The notes below the pieces were generated by a model that saw nothing but the letters and a program-made list of their open reading frames with translations, was not told where the DNA came from and searched no databases. Source: Acidobacteriota bacterium (lineage in GTDB: Bacteria > Acidobacteriota > Thermoanaerobaculia > Thermoanaerobaculales > Thermoanaerobaculaceae). Taken from it: a stretch of 64,000 nucleotides of DNA. The DNA lies in assembly GCA_016213675.1 (NCBI GenBank), contig JACQZW010000031.1, positions 22,024 through 86,023 of the forward strand, in the 5' to 3' direction. Shown one piece after another: positions 53,253-62,298 of the stretch (the stretch's first letter is position 1; every line of letters starts with the position of its first letter). A program made the position numbers and the translations under genes.

Positions 53253-55823
53253 TCACTCGGCCAGGGACTCGAAGTCGAAGAAGGCGTAGTCGCCCTTCAT
53301 GAAGGCGTCGATGCACTGCTGCACGTTCATCTCGGCGTGCATCACGACGTCGAGTTGGCGGGCGCAACCCATGAGCCGGCCAAGCATCTCGAGCTTGGCC
53401 TCGATGTTCTCGCGCGGCAGCTTCTTGACCCACGCGTTGAGGAGGTCCTGGCGCCGGTCGACCTCGAAGTCGTGACGGGCCAGCACCTCCTGAATGAACC
53501 GCACCCGCCGCTCGCGGCGCTGGATGTCCGCGGCGCCGCCCTTGAAGCGGAAGATCAGGTAGTTCTCGTGGACGCCGTCGCCACAGACCGACTCCAGCGT
53601 CGTGAAGTGATAGCCGAGTCGGGAGCCGAAGTTGACGAAGTTCGCTCCGACCATGGCGTACGAGTTGTCGCCCAGGCCGCGCTCCGCCCGGGCCGAGTCC
53701 ACCATGGTGTTGGCGAACACCGACAGGAACCCCCGCATGTCGATGGGGCGGGCGCCGGACCAGCGCACGCCGGGGGTCGTCATGCCCCGCCACAGCGCCC
53801 GCATCGGCACGGAGACGATCTGCTCCGGGACCACGGATCGCGCGCCCGGGGCCGTCGCCAGGCCGTCGCCGAGGTCGATGACGTAGATGCCGAGCGGGAC
53901 GCTCGAGTCGAGCTTGAAGGCCATGCCCCGCTCGCGCAGGTTCGAGTAGTCGTTGATGTTGAACATCTCCGAGATGGCCATCTCGTGGCAGAAGCGTATG
54001 ACGTCGTGGTAGGTCGCGCAGTTCTTGGCCCGGAACGAGTTCTTCGACGGGTCCGTGAGGTTGAGGTGGGCGACGCGCTGGGTCACCCGCTCGAGCACGG
54101 CGAGCGACGGCAGGCTCTGGCGCTGGGACGGCCGCAGCGCGGCGCCGATCAGCAGCTCCTCGAGCCGCCCCGAGTAGACCGTGCAGCGCGTCGCGTCGAC
54201 GGTGATCTCGGCGCCGTCGGCGAGCTCGGTGGCGCGGCCGGCATCGCAGATCGTCGGAACGCCGTACTCCCGGGCGAGCGAGGCCATGTGGCCGGTGATG
54301 CTGCCGACGTCGGTGAGGATCGCCGCCGCCTTGGTCATGACCCTCACGAAGCGCGGCGAGTTCTGCCGGGCGACGAGCACGCCGCCGGCCGGGAACGCGG
54401 ACAGCTCCTCGTCGCTCTCCGCGTGGACGACGGTCCCGGCGCCGACCCCGGGGCAGGCCGTCGCCCCGCCCTCGAGAAGCACGGGGTGGCGCGCGAGTTG
54501 CTCGCCGCTCACCGCCTTCCCGGCGGGTGAGCCGGCCAGGCCGAGCGGCCGGGTCTGGAGAATGAACAGCCGCCCCTGCTGGTCGAGGGCCCACTCGACG
54601 TCCTGCGGCCCCCGGTAGTGCGCCTCGAGCGCCCGCACGTACTCGGCCAGGCGCGCGATCTGGCCGTCCGTCAGGCACGGCGCGTCGCGCAGCTCGGCCG
54701 GGACGTCCTCCTCGACGACGCCCTCATCCGGCGCCTCCACGACCCGCCGGGCCTTGTGAGCCACGCGCCGCTCGATCGTGCCCTCGCCGGCGCGCCGTGC
54801 GACCCGGTACACGTCGGGCGTCATCGACCCGTCGACGACCGGCTTCCCCAGCCCCCAGATGGCGCTGATGGTCATGGTGTCGAGCTCGGCATCCGCCGGG
54901 TCCACCGAGTAGGCGACACCGGCGGCAACGGCGTGGACCATCAGGAAGCAGCCCACGCTCATGGCGATCTCGTCCTCGCGGAAGCCCTTGGTGTGCATGT
55001 AGAACAGTGCGCGGGCGCCGAACTTGCTCGCCACCGTCTCCTTGTAGCGGCGCAGCACCTGCTCAAGGGGGACGTTAAGGAAGCTCGAGTACTGGCCGGC
55101 GAACGACGCGTGGCTGTCCTCCCCGATCGCGCTCGAGCGCAACGACACCCGCGGGTGCCCGGGCGCCTTCCGGTAGAGGTCGTGGGCGGCCAGTGTGATC
55201 GACTCCCGCACGTCCTGGGGCAGCTCGGCGGCGAGGACCAGCTCCTGCATCGCCTTCGACGCGTTCAGCAGGCTGTGGGTGTCTTCCCAGTCGATTCCCT
55301 CCCACAGGTGCGAGAGCTGCTCCTGCAGGCCGGCGCCCTGGACGAACGACCGGTAGGCGAACGCGGTGACGGCGAACCCGGGCGGAACGGGAAGGCCGAC
55401 GGCGTTGTGCACCTCCCCGAGGTTCGCGCTCTTGCCGCCGACCACGTCCGAAAAGCCGCGGTTGATCTCCTCGAGCGGCAGGCACGCCGGCGTCACCGGG
55501 GTGCCGTGGACGCTGACGAAGAGCTCGTCGATCCCGGCGGCGATGCGGTCGAGGTTGCGGAACAGGCTCCGGTACCGTCCCTCGGCGATCGTGTTGAGGT
55601 CCTCGACCATTAGGTGCGATCGCACCTTGACCGCCTCGGCGAGCGCCCGGACGTCGTCGGTGCTCATGCCGCTCCCGACCGCCACGGCGCCTTCGAGGTC
55701 GGCGATCTGCTCGAGGATCTCGTTGTTGGTGGCGAGCAGGCGGCGGAACGCCGTGTACTTCTCGCGCAGCACCTCGCCGATGGTGGGAGGAGGCTGGCCG
55801 AAGAAGCCCTTGAGGAACCCCAC
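53253..55823 (-). CDS. PEP-synthase-like phosphotransferase, copy A
   Basis: 856-aa protein. Order: an N-terminal helical region (1-110); PPDK_N ATP-grasp domain (about 110-440) with VGGKSANLGE, RSSAIGEDSHASFAGQY and DVEWALDQQGRLFILQTRP; a phosphohistidine swivel domain with GSITGHMASLAREYGVP (catalytic His in TGHM); and a ~310-residue C-terminal domain with NCATYHDVIRFCHEMAISEMF and FVNFGSRLGYHF. The C-terminal domain is not the PEP-binding TIM barrel of real PpsA/PPDK, so the phosphoryl acceptor is unknown. Paralogous to copy B, next to it; gap 3 nt. Confidence 0.85.
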   Translation of the reverse strand: MGFLKGFFGQPPPTIGEVLREKYTAFRRLLATNNEILEQIADLEGAVAVGSGMSTDDVRALAEAVKVRSHLMVEDLNTIAEGRYRSLFRNLDRIAAGIDELFVSVHGTPVTPACLPLEEINRGFSDVVGGKSANLGEVHNAVGLPVPPGFAVTAFAYRSFVQGAGLQEQLSHLWEGIDWEDTHSLLNASKAMQELVLAAELPQDVRESITLAAHDLYRKAPGHPRVSLRSSAIGEDSHASFAGQYSSFLNVPLEQVLRRYKETVASKFGARALFYMHTKGFREDEIAMSVGCFLMVHAVAAGVAYSVDPADAELDTMTISAIWGLGKPVVDGSMTPDVYRVARRAGEGTIERRVAHKARRVVEAPDEGVVEEDVPAELRDAPCLTDGQIARLAEYVRALEAHYRGPQDVEWALDQQGRLFILQTRPLGLAGSPAGKAVSGEQLARHPVLLEGGATACPGVGAGTVVHAESDEELSAFPAGGVLVARQNSPRFVRVMTKAAAILTDVGSITGHMASLAREYGVPTICDAGRATELADGAEITVDATRCTVYSGRLEELLIGAALRPSQRQSLPSLAVLERVTQRVAHLNLTDPSKNSFRAKNCATYHDVIRFCHEMAISEMFNINDYSNLRERGMAFKLDSSVPLGIYVIDLGDGLATAPGARSVVPEQIVSVPMRALWRGMTTPGVRWSGARPIDMRGFLSVFANTMVDSARAERGLGDNSYAMVGANFVNFGSRLGYHFTTLESVCGDGVHENYLIFRFKGGAADIQRRERRVRFIQEVLARHDFEVDRRQDLLNAWVKKLPRENIEAKLEMLGRLMGCARQLDVVMHAEMNVQQCIDAFMKGDYAFFDFESLAE

Positions 55824-55826
55824 CGC

Positions 55827-58394
55827 CTAGCTCGCGTTCCGGCGGACCCGGTCGAACCCGTAGTCGCCGCTCAGGAAGGCCTGCGCGAGGGCCTCGGCGG
55901 CGGCCCGGTTCTCGATCACCATGTCGAGGTGGCGGGAGGCCACCATGAGACGCCCGAGCATGACCAGGGCGTCCTCGATCTCCCCGGCGCTCCGCTTGGC
56001 CAGGATCGCGTCGACCCGGTCGCCGGTCTGCTTGACGTTGAAGTGGTTGCAGCTCAGCACGGTGGCCAGGAAGTGCGCGCGGTACTCGCGGCGCTCGGCG
56101 ACGGCGGCGCCGCCGTGGAAGAGGAACCGCGCGTAGTTCTCGTTGACCGACTCGCCGCAGATCGCGTCGACGGTCGCGAAGTGGTAGGCGAGGCGCGAGG
56201 CGAAGTGAACGAAGTCGTGCGAGCACAGCGCGTACGACGGTTCGCCGTAGCGCTGGTCGTCGGCCGCCGAGCGGACCACGACCGACATGAACCCCTTGAG
56301 GTCGAACCCGACCGGGCCCGACCAGCGCAGGCGCGAGTCGGTCATTCCTTCGATGAGGCCGAGCAGGGGCACCGAGCCGAGGTAGTCGAGGGGGATGTAG
56401 CGTCCCGAGAACGGCGCCAGGCCACCTCCGAGGTCGAGGAGCATGAGGTCCATCGGCATCTTCCACTGCAGGCGCTTGCTCGCCCGCCGCTCGGCCGCCG
56501 ACAGCCCCTCGATGGCGAACATCTCGGCCATCGCCCGCTGGTGCACGAAGCGGGCGATGTCGTGGAGCGTCGTGCAGTTGGCGGGGCGAAACTCCGGGGA
56601 GTCGGGGTCGGTGAGGGTGAGCGGCGCGACCTTCTCGAGGAGCCGCTGCAGGCTCTCGCGGACCGGATCGCGGCGTTTCGGGGCGGGCGAGGAGCGGGCG
56701 TGCGACAGCAGCAGCTCCACGACCTCCCCCTCGTAGACGTTGCCCTCGGTCGCGTCCACCGTCACGAGCGTACCGTCGGCGAGGAGCCCCATCACGCCCT
56801 CGGCCCCGACCAGGCAAGGGACACCGAACTCGCGGGCGACGGTTGCCATGTGACCCGTCGGGCTCCCCGCCGCGGCCACCACGGCGGCGACCGTGCCCAT
56901 GACCCCGGCCAGGCGCGGTGACGTGGTCGGCACGACGAGCACAGCACCGTCGGGCACGCTGTCGAGCGCGCCGGGGTCGGTGAGTCGGAACACCATCCCC
57001 GCCGCGACCCCGGCGCTCGCCTGGGTGGCGCGGCGGACCAGCACCCGATAGCCCTCGACCGACGGTGCCTCGACCGCGGGCGCGGCAGGCGTGGCGGACA
57101 GGTGGAGAGGCCGGGTCTGGACGATCAGCACGACGTCGTTGTCGTCCACCGTCCACTCGACGTCCTGCGGCGACTCGAAGTGGCGCTCCAGGCCCCACGC
57201 CACCCTGGCGATGCGGATCGCCGTCTCCGGGGAGATCGCCGGCTCGGGCCGCGCGGCCGGGTCCTCGCGCGTCTCGACGACGCCGCCGTCCGCGGCGCAG
57301 CGCAGCTCGAGCCCGCGCAGCCCCGGGACCGCCTCGATCACCTCGTGCGGGTGGCGCTCGCCGATCAGGTAGAGGTCCGGGATGACCCGGCCGTCCACGA
57401 CCGGCTGCGCGAGCCCGCGGACGGCCGTGACCATCGCGCAGTCGGGCCGCTCCGGCGCCCGCGAGTAGGCCACGCCGGCGGCGCGGGGTTGGACCATGGC
57501 CATGACGAGCACAGGCATGGCGACGTCCTCGTCGAGGAAGCCGCGGGCCAGGGCGTAGCGCAGCGCCTCGAGGCCGTACTTGCTCGCGATCACCTGCTTG
57601 TAGGCGGCGAGCAGGCCGGCCTCGGTCACGTTGAGGACACTCTCGAACTGGCCGGCGAACGACGACTCGGCATCCTCGACGACCGCCGAGGAGCGCACCG
57701 CCACGCCGTAGGTGCCCGCCTGTCCGCCGCGGAGCCGCCGGTACGCCTCGAGCAGCTCCACCGCGAGCTGGCGCGGGACCTCGGCGGCATTGATGGCCGA
57801 GGTGACCACCTCGGAGAAGCTCCGGAGCGAGTACGAGTCGTTGAGATCGGACGACCACAGCATCTCGTTGACCAGGTCCTGCAGGCCGGTGGCTTCCATG
57901 AAGAGCCGGTAGCCGTACACCGTGACGGCGAAGAACGGTGGCACCCGCTGCCCCGCCGACGCGGTGATCTCGGCGACGCGGGCCGCCTTCGGCCCAACGA
58001 CCTGGGGACGGATGGCATCCGGATCGGCCGGCCAGGCCACCAGCGGCCCGTACTCGATGGCGTGCTCCTTGAGGACCTCGGCGGCCAGCTCGCGGTCGAT
58101 CGCCTCGTAACGCTGGGCGAGGGAGTGATACCTGCCCCCCGCCATCTTGACCAGGGCGATGGCCATGCGGCCGACCGGCGCGGAGAGCGATTCGTAGGCG
58201 CCGGCGACGGCGCCGAGGCCGACCTGCGGCGCCTTCGCCAGGCCGTCCTGGAAGCTCGCCAAACCGCTGAGGAACTCGTCGTTGGCGGCGCCGATGACCC
58301 GGAACTCGGCGAATCGCTCGCCGAGCGGCACGTGGCGCGGCTTGGCGGGACGGGAGGGGAGGAGGCCGGCGAGGCGCTTCCACACCCTCCCCAT
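55827..58394 (-). CDS. PEP-synthase-like phosphotransferase, copy B
   Basis: 855-aa paralogue of copy A with the same domain order: N-terminal helical region (FAEFRVIGAANDEFLSGLA), ATP-grasp with VRSSAVVEDAESSFAGQFES and DVEWTVDDNDVVLIVQTRP, swivel domain with SPTGHMATVAREFGVPC, and the C-terminal domain with NCTTLHDIARFVHQRAMAEMF and DFVHFASRLAYHF. The catalytic His is kept in both copies. Conserved C-terminal residues (NC, H, SR, YHF, ENY, GGAA) suggest an active site of their own. Downstream of the TSUP gene with 4 nt between. Confidence 0.85.
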   Translation of the reverse strand: MGRVWKRLAGLLPSRPAKPRHVPLGERFAEFRVIGAANDEFLSGLASFQDGLAKAPQVGLGAVAGAYESLSAPVGRMAIALVKMAGGRYHSLAQRYEAIDRELAAEVLKEHAIEYGPLVAWPADPDAIRPQVVGPKAARVAEITASAGQRVPPFFAVTVYGYRLFMEATGLQDLVNEMLWSSDLNDSYSLRSFSEVVTSAINAAEVPRQLAVELLEAYRRLRGGQAGTYGVAVRSSAVVEDAESSFAGQFESVLNVTEAGLLAAYKQVIASKYGLEALRYALARGFLDEDVAMPVLVMAMVQPRAAGVAYSRAPERPDCAMVTAVRGLAQPVVDGRVIPDLYLIGERHPHEVIEAVPGLRGLELRCAADGGVVETREDPAARPEPAISPETAIRIARVAWGLERHFESPQDVEWTVDDNDVVLIVQTRPLHLSATPAAPAVEAPSVEGYRVLVRRATQASAGVAAGMVFRLTDPGALDSVPDGAVLVVPTTSPRLAGVMGTVAAVVAAAGSPTGHMATVAREFGVPCLVGAEGVMGLLADGTLVTVDATEGNVYEGEVVELLLSHARSSPAPKRRDPVRESLQRLLEKVAPLTLTDPDSPEFRPANCTTLHDIARFVHQRAMAEMFAIEGLSAAERRASKRLQWKMPMDLMLLDLGGGLAPFSGRYIPLDYLGSVPLLGLIEGMTDSRLRWSGPVGFDLKGFMSVVVRSAADDQRYGEPSYALCSHDFVHFASRLAYHFATVDAICGESVNENYARFLFHGGAAVAERREYRAHFLATVLSCNHFNVKQTGDRVDAILAKRSAGEIEDALVMLGRLMVASRHLDMVIENRAAAEALAQAFLSGDYGFDRVRRNAS

Positions 58395-58398
58395 GCCG

Positions 58399-59337
58399 TC
58401 AGCCGTGGAAGATCTTCACGTACAGCTTGATGGCCACCATGATGACGCCGATGAACGCCAGACAGCCGAAGCCGAAGCGGACCCAGGGGCCCCCGGCCTT
58501 GCGGGTGTACGACGCGCCGATCTGCGCGCCAACGGTGGTCCCGATGAGCAGCGCGAGCACGAGGGTCAGGTGGACGTTGCCCTTGAACGCGTGAGTGAGC
58601 ACACCGTAGCCCGACGAGAACACGATCTCGAAGAGGTCGGTCCCCACCGCGACGACGGTCGGGCAACCCAGGATGTACACGAGTGCCGGCATGCGGATGA
58701 ACCCGCCTCCGACGCCCAGCATACCGGACAGCAGGCCGGTGGCGAAGCCGATCGCGAGGATCACCCACAGCGAGATCGACTCGATGCCCGACGCCGGCAA
58801 CTTGACCATCGGCCACAGCTTGACGGTCCGCAGGCGCAGAACGGTCGGTGACGACGTGGCGTCCCCGCCGAGGTCGACCTTCCCGGCCGAGCGCTTGATC
58901 GTCCGCATCGACTCGCGGATCATCGCCTGGCCGAGGAAGATGAGCAGCGCCGCGTAGGTCAGGCTCATGACCACCGTCATGAGGTCCACCGAACGCCCGT
59001 TGATCGTCATCGACCCCGAGTGCTTGAGCACCTCGAGGATCTCGGCGCCGACCTCGACGCCCGTGGCGGTACCTGCGATCATCAGGAACCCGAGCTTGAA
59101 GTCGATGTTGCCGAAGCGCATGTGGCGGACCGTGGCCGCGCTCGACATGCCGCACATCTGGCCGAGGTCGGAGCCGACGCAGATGTTGTAGGGGATTCCG
59201 AACACGACGTTGAGCATCGGCACCATGAGGAAGCCGCCGCCGACGCCGAAGAACCCCCCGAGCGCGCCGACCAGGAAGCCGAACAGGGCCAGCCAGGGGA
59301 AGTTGCCCATCCCGAGGACGAATTCGCCGGCGGACAT
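58399..59337 (-). CDS. TSUP (TauE/SafE) family anion permease
   Basis: 312-aa membrane protein with the duplicated TSUP signatures GALGGFFGVGGGFLMVPML and GLLSGMLGVGGGFIRMPAL and about eight helices. It lacks the heme domain of the 50818 protein. Probably transports sulfite, sulfoacetate, thiosulfate or related anions; direction unknown. First residue overlaps the small membrane protein gene (1 nt). Confidence 0.9.
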   Translation of the reverse strand: MSAGEFVLGMGNFPWLALFGFLVGALGGFFGVGGGFLMVPMLNVVFGIPYNICVGSDLGQMCGMSSAATVRHMRFGNIDFKLGFLMIAGTATGVEVGAEILEVLKHSGSMTINGRSVDLMTVVMSLTYAALLIFLGQAMIRESMRTIKRSAGKVDLGGDATSSPTVLRLRTVKLWPMVKLPASGIESISLWVILAIGFATGLLSGMLGVGGGFIRMPALVYILGCPTVVAVGTDLFEIVFSSGYGVLTHAFKGNVHLTLVLALLIGTTVGAQIGASYTRKAGGPWVRFGFGCLAFIGVIMVAIKLYVKIFHG

Positions 59338-59534
59338 CAGTGCCCCCCTCCCTTGCCCAGCTCCACGCCGAAGACCCGCTCGATGAGCCGGAGCCCGAAG
59401 CCGACCGTCGCCCCGAGGGTGACCGGCAGCAGCAGGGAGACCAGCACGTACATCGGCTGGGCCTGGAACCCCTTGGCGACCGGATCGGCGTCAACACCCA
59501 GTTGCTGGAACCACGTCAACACGTCCACGTCCAC
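59337..59534 (-). CDS. Small single-span membrane protein in TSUP operon
   Basis: 65-aa protein with one hydrophobic helix (MYVLVSLLLPVTLGATVGFGLRLI) and a short Gly/His tail (GKGGGH). N-terminal MDVDVLTWFQQLGVDADP is acidic. It overlaps the TSUP gene by 1 nt and has SD GGGGAGG. I know no family; possibly a TSUP accessory subunit. The GGGH ending also occurs on the 50818 and 52443 products. Confidence 0.62.
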   Translation of the reverse strand: MDVDVLTWFQQLGVDADPVAKGFQAQPMYVLVSLLLPVTLGATVGFGLRLIERVFGVELGKGGGH

Positions 59535-59589
59535 CTCCCCGGCACGCGCCTCATCGCATCACTGAAGCTCGGACGATCACCCGACGTTC

Positions 59590-60423
59590 TCAGTGGTAGG
59601 CATCGAACGGACGGATCTCGAGGAGGACGCGCTTGACCCCCTCCGCCGTCTTCGCGATTTCGGTCAGCTCGGTCTCCCAGCGGCTCGACGTATGGGTCGT
59701 CCACTGCGGCTGCGGCACCTCGCCGCCGATCGTGACCAGACCCGCCGCCGCCTTGACGTCGAGATCCAACCCGCGACTGGCGGGATGGGTGGCGAGCGCG
59801 ACCTTGACCCGGCAGGCGAGCGCGAAGTCCCGCAAGGAGGCCTTCAGCTCGTCCGTAATCAGGAACTCCGGGCGCTTCGCCGCCTCGGCGACGATCGAGC
59901 AGGCGCTGGGGATCGACATCGCCTCCAGGTTGACAACCAGGTCGTAGAGCTGCGGATCGAGGAGGTCGACGCCGTAGATTGCCCGCGTCCACCTGACCCG
60001 TCCCTCGTCGAGGCGGCGGATCCGATCCTCGGCCGCCTCGTAGGAGATTCCCTCCCGCGTGACCTCGTTGCGCACCCGCATCTCCAGCGGCGCGATGAGG
60101 CGGACGCGCAGCACCGCGGGCACGCCGCGGAGCAGGAGATGACCGGCGTAGCCGTGGTAGACGAGGTCACCCTTGGCGGCGTGCTCGGCAAGCGCCGCCT
60201 GCATCGCGACGACGTAGAGCCGCCTCTCGAGCGTCAGCCGGTCCCACAGGCCGGGTCCCTTCTCCAGCTTCGCGGCGAGGATGCTCTCCGGGACGCCGAT
60301 CTTGGTGGCGGCCTCGACCAGGATCTCGCGCCCGACGCACGGCGACCCGGTCGCCGAGGCGACGCATTCTGCCAGCGCCTTGCCACCGCTCATCGAACCC
60401 CGCGATATCGTGATTATCGGCAT
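59590..60423 (-). CDS. Cytidylate-kinase-like domain fused to a BON domain
   Basis: 277-aa protein. Residues 1-195 resemble the cytidylate-kinase-like family: ITISRGSMSGGKALAE replaces a P-loop (GSMSGGK), then GREILVEAATKIG, and RNEVTREGISYEAAEDRIRRLDEGR as LID region. The C-terminal ~75 residues (VKVALATHPASRGLDLDV ... EGVKRVLLEI) form a BON domain, usually periplasmic and membrane- or ligand-associated. A cytoplasmic kinase with BON is unusual. Its place beside TSUP and the PEP-synthase-like genes suggests regulation of or coupling with that locus; unproven. Confidence 0.8.
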   Translation of the reverse strand: MPIITISRGSMSGGKALAECVASATGSPCVGREILVEAATKIGVPESILAAKLEKGPGLWDRLTLERRLYVVAMQAALAEHAAKGDLVYHGYAGHLLLRGVPAVLRVRLIAPLEMRVRNEVTREGISYEAAEDRIRRLDEGRVRWTRAIYGVDLLDPQLYDLVVNLEAMSIPSACSIVAEAAKRPEFLITDELKASLRDFALACRVKVALATHPASRGLDLDVKAAAGLVTIGGEVPQPQWTTHTSSRWETELTEIAKTAEGVKRVLLEIRPFDAYH

Positions 60424-60556
60424 GGTCTCGTCCTCTCGCTAGGCTCTTGCAAGCGCAATACCTGCCGGTATCTCCAGCGCATCACAAAGCAATGGAGCAA
60501 CTTGCAGGAAGCAACCAAGGCTAGGCACCGTGCAGCCACGTCGCAAACGGCGGAAA

Positions 60557-60598
60557 TCGTTACGGGCTCCGAGGCCGTCCGTTACCGTCTCGTAACGA
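60557..60598. promoter_or_regulatory. Inverted TCGTTACG repeats upstream of DASS gene
   Basis: TCGTTACG (60557-60564) and CGTAACGA (60591-60598) form a perfect 8-bp inverted repeat, with a third GTTAC at 60581-60585 between them. It lies between the divergent kinase-like and transporter genes, a plausible regulator site for both. No assignment to a known regulator. Confidence 0.4.
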
Positions 60599-60658
60599 GG
60601 GACGCCACTACACTGAGGCCGGCGGGTGAGGCACGCCTGCGACCGGGAGGGCCTGGAC

Positions 60659-62215
60659 GTGAGTGAGCGGCTGCGCTTCCGCGATCTCTTCGAGGCACGC
60701 GAGGTGCTCTCCGAGACGGAGCTGCGGTTCGAGCGACGCCGGCGCGCGACGGGTCTGGTCCTCGGTCCGCTCGCCTTCGTCGCGCTGCTGCTCCTACCGA
60801 TGCCGGACCTGAGGCCGGAGGCGGCCCGCCTGGCCGCCGTGCTCGCCTGGGTGCTGACGTGGTGGATTACCGAGGCCGTGCCGATCCCGGTCACGGCGCT
60901 GCTCGGGCCGGCCCTCGCCGTCCTGTGCGGCGTCGGCACCGCCGGCGAGCTGTTCGCGTCGTTCGGCGACCCGATCATCTTCCTCTTCCTCGGCAGCTTC
61001 GTCATCGCCGAGGCGATGTTCGCCAGCGGCCTCGACCGCCGCCTCGCGTACGGGATCCTCGCCCGACCCTGGGTCGGCTCCTCGTCGAGCCGCATCCTGC
61101 TCGCCTTCACCGCCGTCACCGCCGGGCTGTCGATGTGGCTGTCCAACACCGCCACGACGGCGATGCTGTACCCGATCGCCATGAGCGTGCTGCTCGCGCT
61201 GTCCCGCCTGCTCGAGGAGGCGCGCGGCGACAAGGTCGACTTCACCCGCCTGCGTTACGGCACGGCGCTCATGCTGGTGACGGCCTACGCGTCCTCGATC
61301 GGCGGCATCGCGACACCCGTCGGGACGCCCCCGAACCTCATCGCCCTGGGCCAGCTCGACACCCTCGCCGGCATCAGGATCCCCTTCTTCACCTGGATGC
61401 TCGTCGGCGCGCCGGTGATGCTCGTCATGCTCGTCGTCCTCGTCGTCTACATGCGCCGGGCGCTGCCTCCCGAGGTGCGGGAGATCGCCGGCAGCCGCGA
61501 GCACATCGCCCGCGAGCAGGCCCTGCTCGGCCCCCTCTCCCGCGCCGAGCGCAACGTCCTCGTCGCCTTCACCCTCACCGTCACGCTGTGGGTCGTCCCG
61601 GGGATTCTCGCGCTGCTCCTCGGAACCAAGGCACCGCTCGTCGTCGCCGCCGGCCGGATGCTCCCCGAGGGGGTCGTCGCGTTGCTCGGCGCCGGCCTGC
61701 TCTTCGTCCTACCGGTGAGCTGGAAGGAACGCCGGTTCACGATGACCTGGAACCGCGCCGCCACGATCGACTGGGGCACCCTGCTGCTCTTCGGCGGCGG
61801 ACTCGCCCTCGGCGGCGCGATGTTCCGCACCGGCCTCGCCAAGGCGGTCGGCGACGGTCTCGTGTCGCTCACCGGCGCCCGTTCCGAGGTCGCCCTGACG
61901 TTCCTCTTCTGCTTCGTCGCCGTCGTCCTCACCGAGACCACCTCGAACACCGCGGCGGCCACCATGGTCTGCCCGCTGGCCATCGCCGCGGCCCAGGCCG
62001 CCGGCGTCTCGCCGGTCGCCCCGGCGATCGCCGTCGCCTTCGGCGCCTCGATGGCGTTCATGCTGCCGGTCTCCACGCCGCCCAACGCCATCGTCTACGG
62101 CTCGGGGTGCGTCCCGATCACCGCGATGCTCCGCCACGGCGTGCTCCTCGACCTCGCGAGCTGCCTCGTCGTCCCGCCGGCAGTCCTCCTCCTCTGCCAC
62201 CTCCTCGGGCTGTAG
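60659..62215 (+). CDS. DASS/SLC13-family anion:sodium symporter
   Basis: 518-aa membrane protein of the divalent anion:Na+ symporter family (sulfate, C4-dicarboxylates). Features: about 11-12 helices, the SNT-type motif MWLSNTATTAML, SSIGGIATPVGTPPN, a second SNT-like repeat LTETTSNTAAATMV and LPVSTPPNAIVYGSG near the end. The N-terminal ~30 residues are an acidic/basic extension (SERLRFRDLFEAREVL). GTG 60659 has SD GGGAGG; the frame from 60626 is less likely. With two TSUP genes just upstream, an oxyanion/sulfur anion role is plausible but dicarboxylate is equally open. Confidence 0.87.
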   Translation: MSERLRFRDLFEAREVLSETELRFERRRRATGLVLGPLAFVALLLLPMPDLRPEAARLAAVLAWVLTWWITEAVPIPVTALLGPALAVLCGVGTAGELFASFGDPIIFLFLGSFVIAEAMFASGLDRRLAYGILARPWVGSSSSRILLAFTAVTAGLSMWLSNTATTAMLYPIAMSVLLALSRLLEEARGDKVDFTRLRYGTALMLVTAYASSIGGIATPVGTPPNLIALGQLDTLAGIRIPFFTWMLVGAPVMLVMLVVLVVYMRRALPPEVREIAGSREHIAREQALLGPLSRAERNVLVAFTLTVTLWVVPGILALLLGTKAPLVVAAGRMLPEGVVALLGAGLLFVLPVSWKERRFTMTWNRAATIDWGTLLLFGGGLALGGAMFRTGLAKAVGDGLVSLTGARSEVALTFLFCFVAVVLTETTSNTAAATMVCPLAIAAAQAAGVSPVAPAIAVAFGASMAFMLPVSTPPNAIVYGSGCVPITAMLRHGVLLDLASCLVVPPAVLLLCHLLGL

Positions 62216-62298
62216 CAACGCACTGATCGACAACCACTTTCCAGGTCCGGCTTGTCGGCTCGGGCATGGCGGCGTAAGCTTTCGGGTTCGAGGTGGGT

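Noticed and set aside
55075..58383. 1102-codon minus-strand frame overlapping both PEP-synthase-like genes
   Set aside because: It is a +1 frame shadow, Arg/Gly/Pro-rich; the true frames hold the ATP-grasp and swivel motifs.
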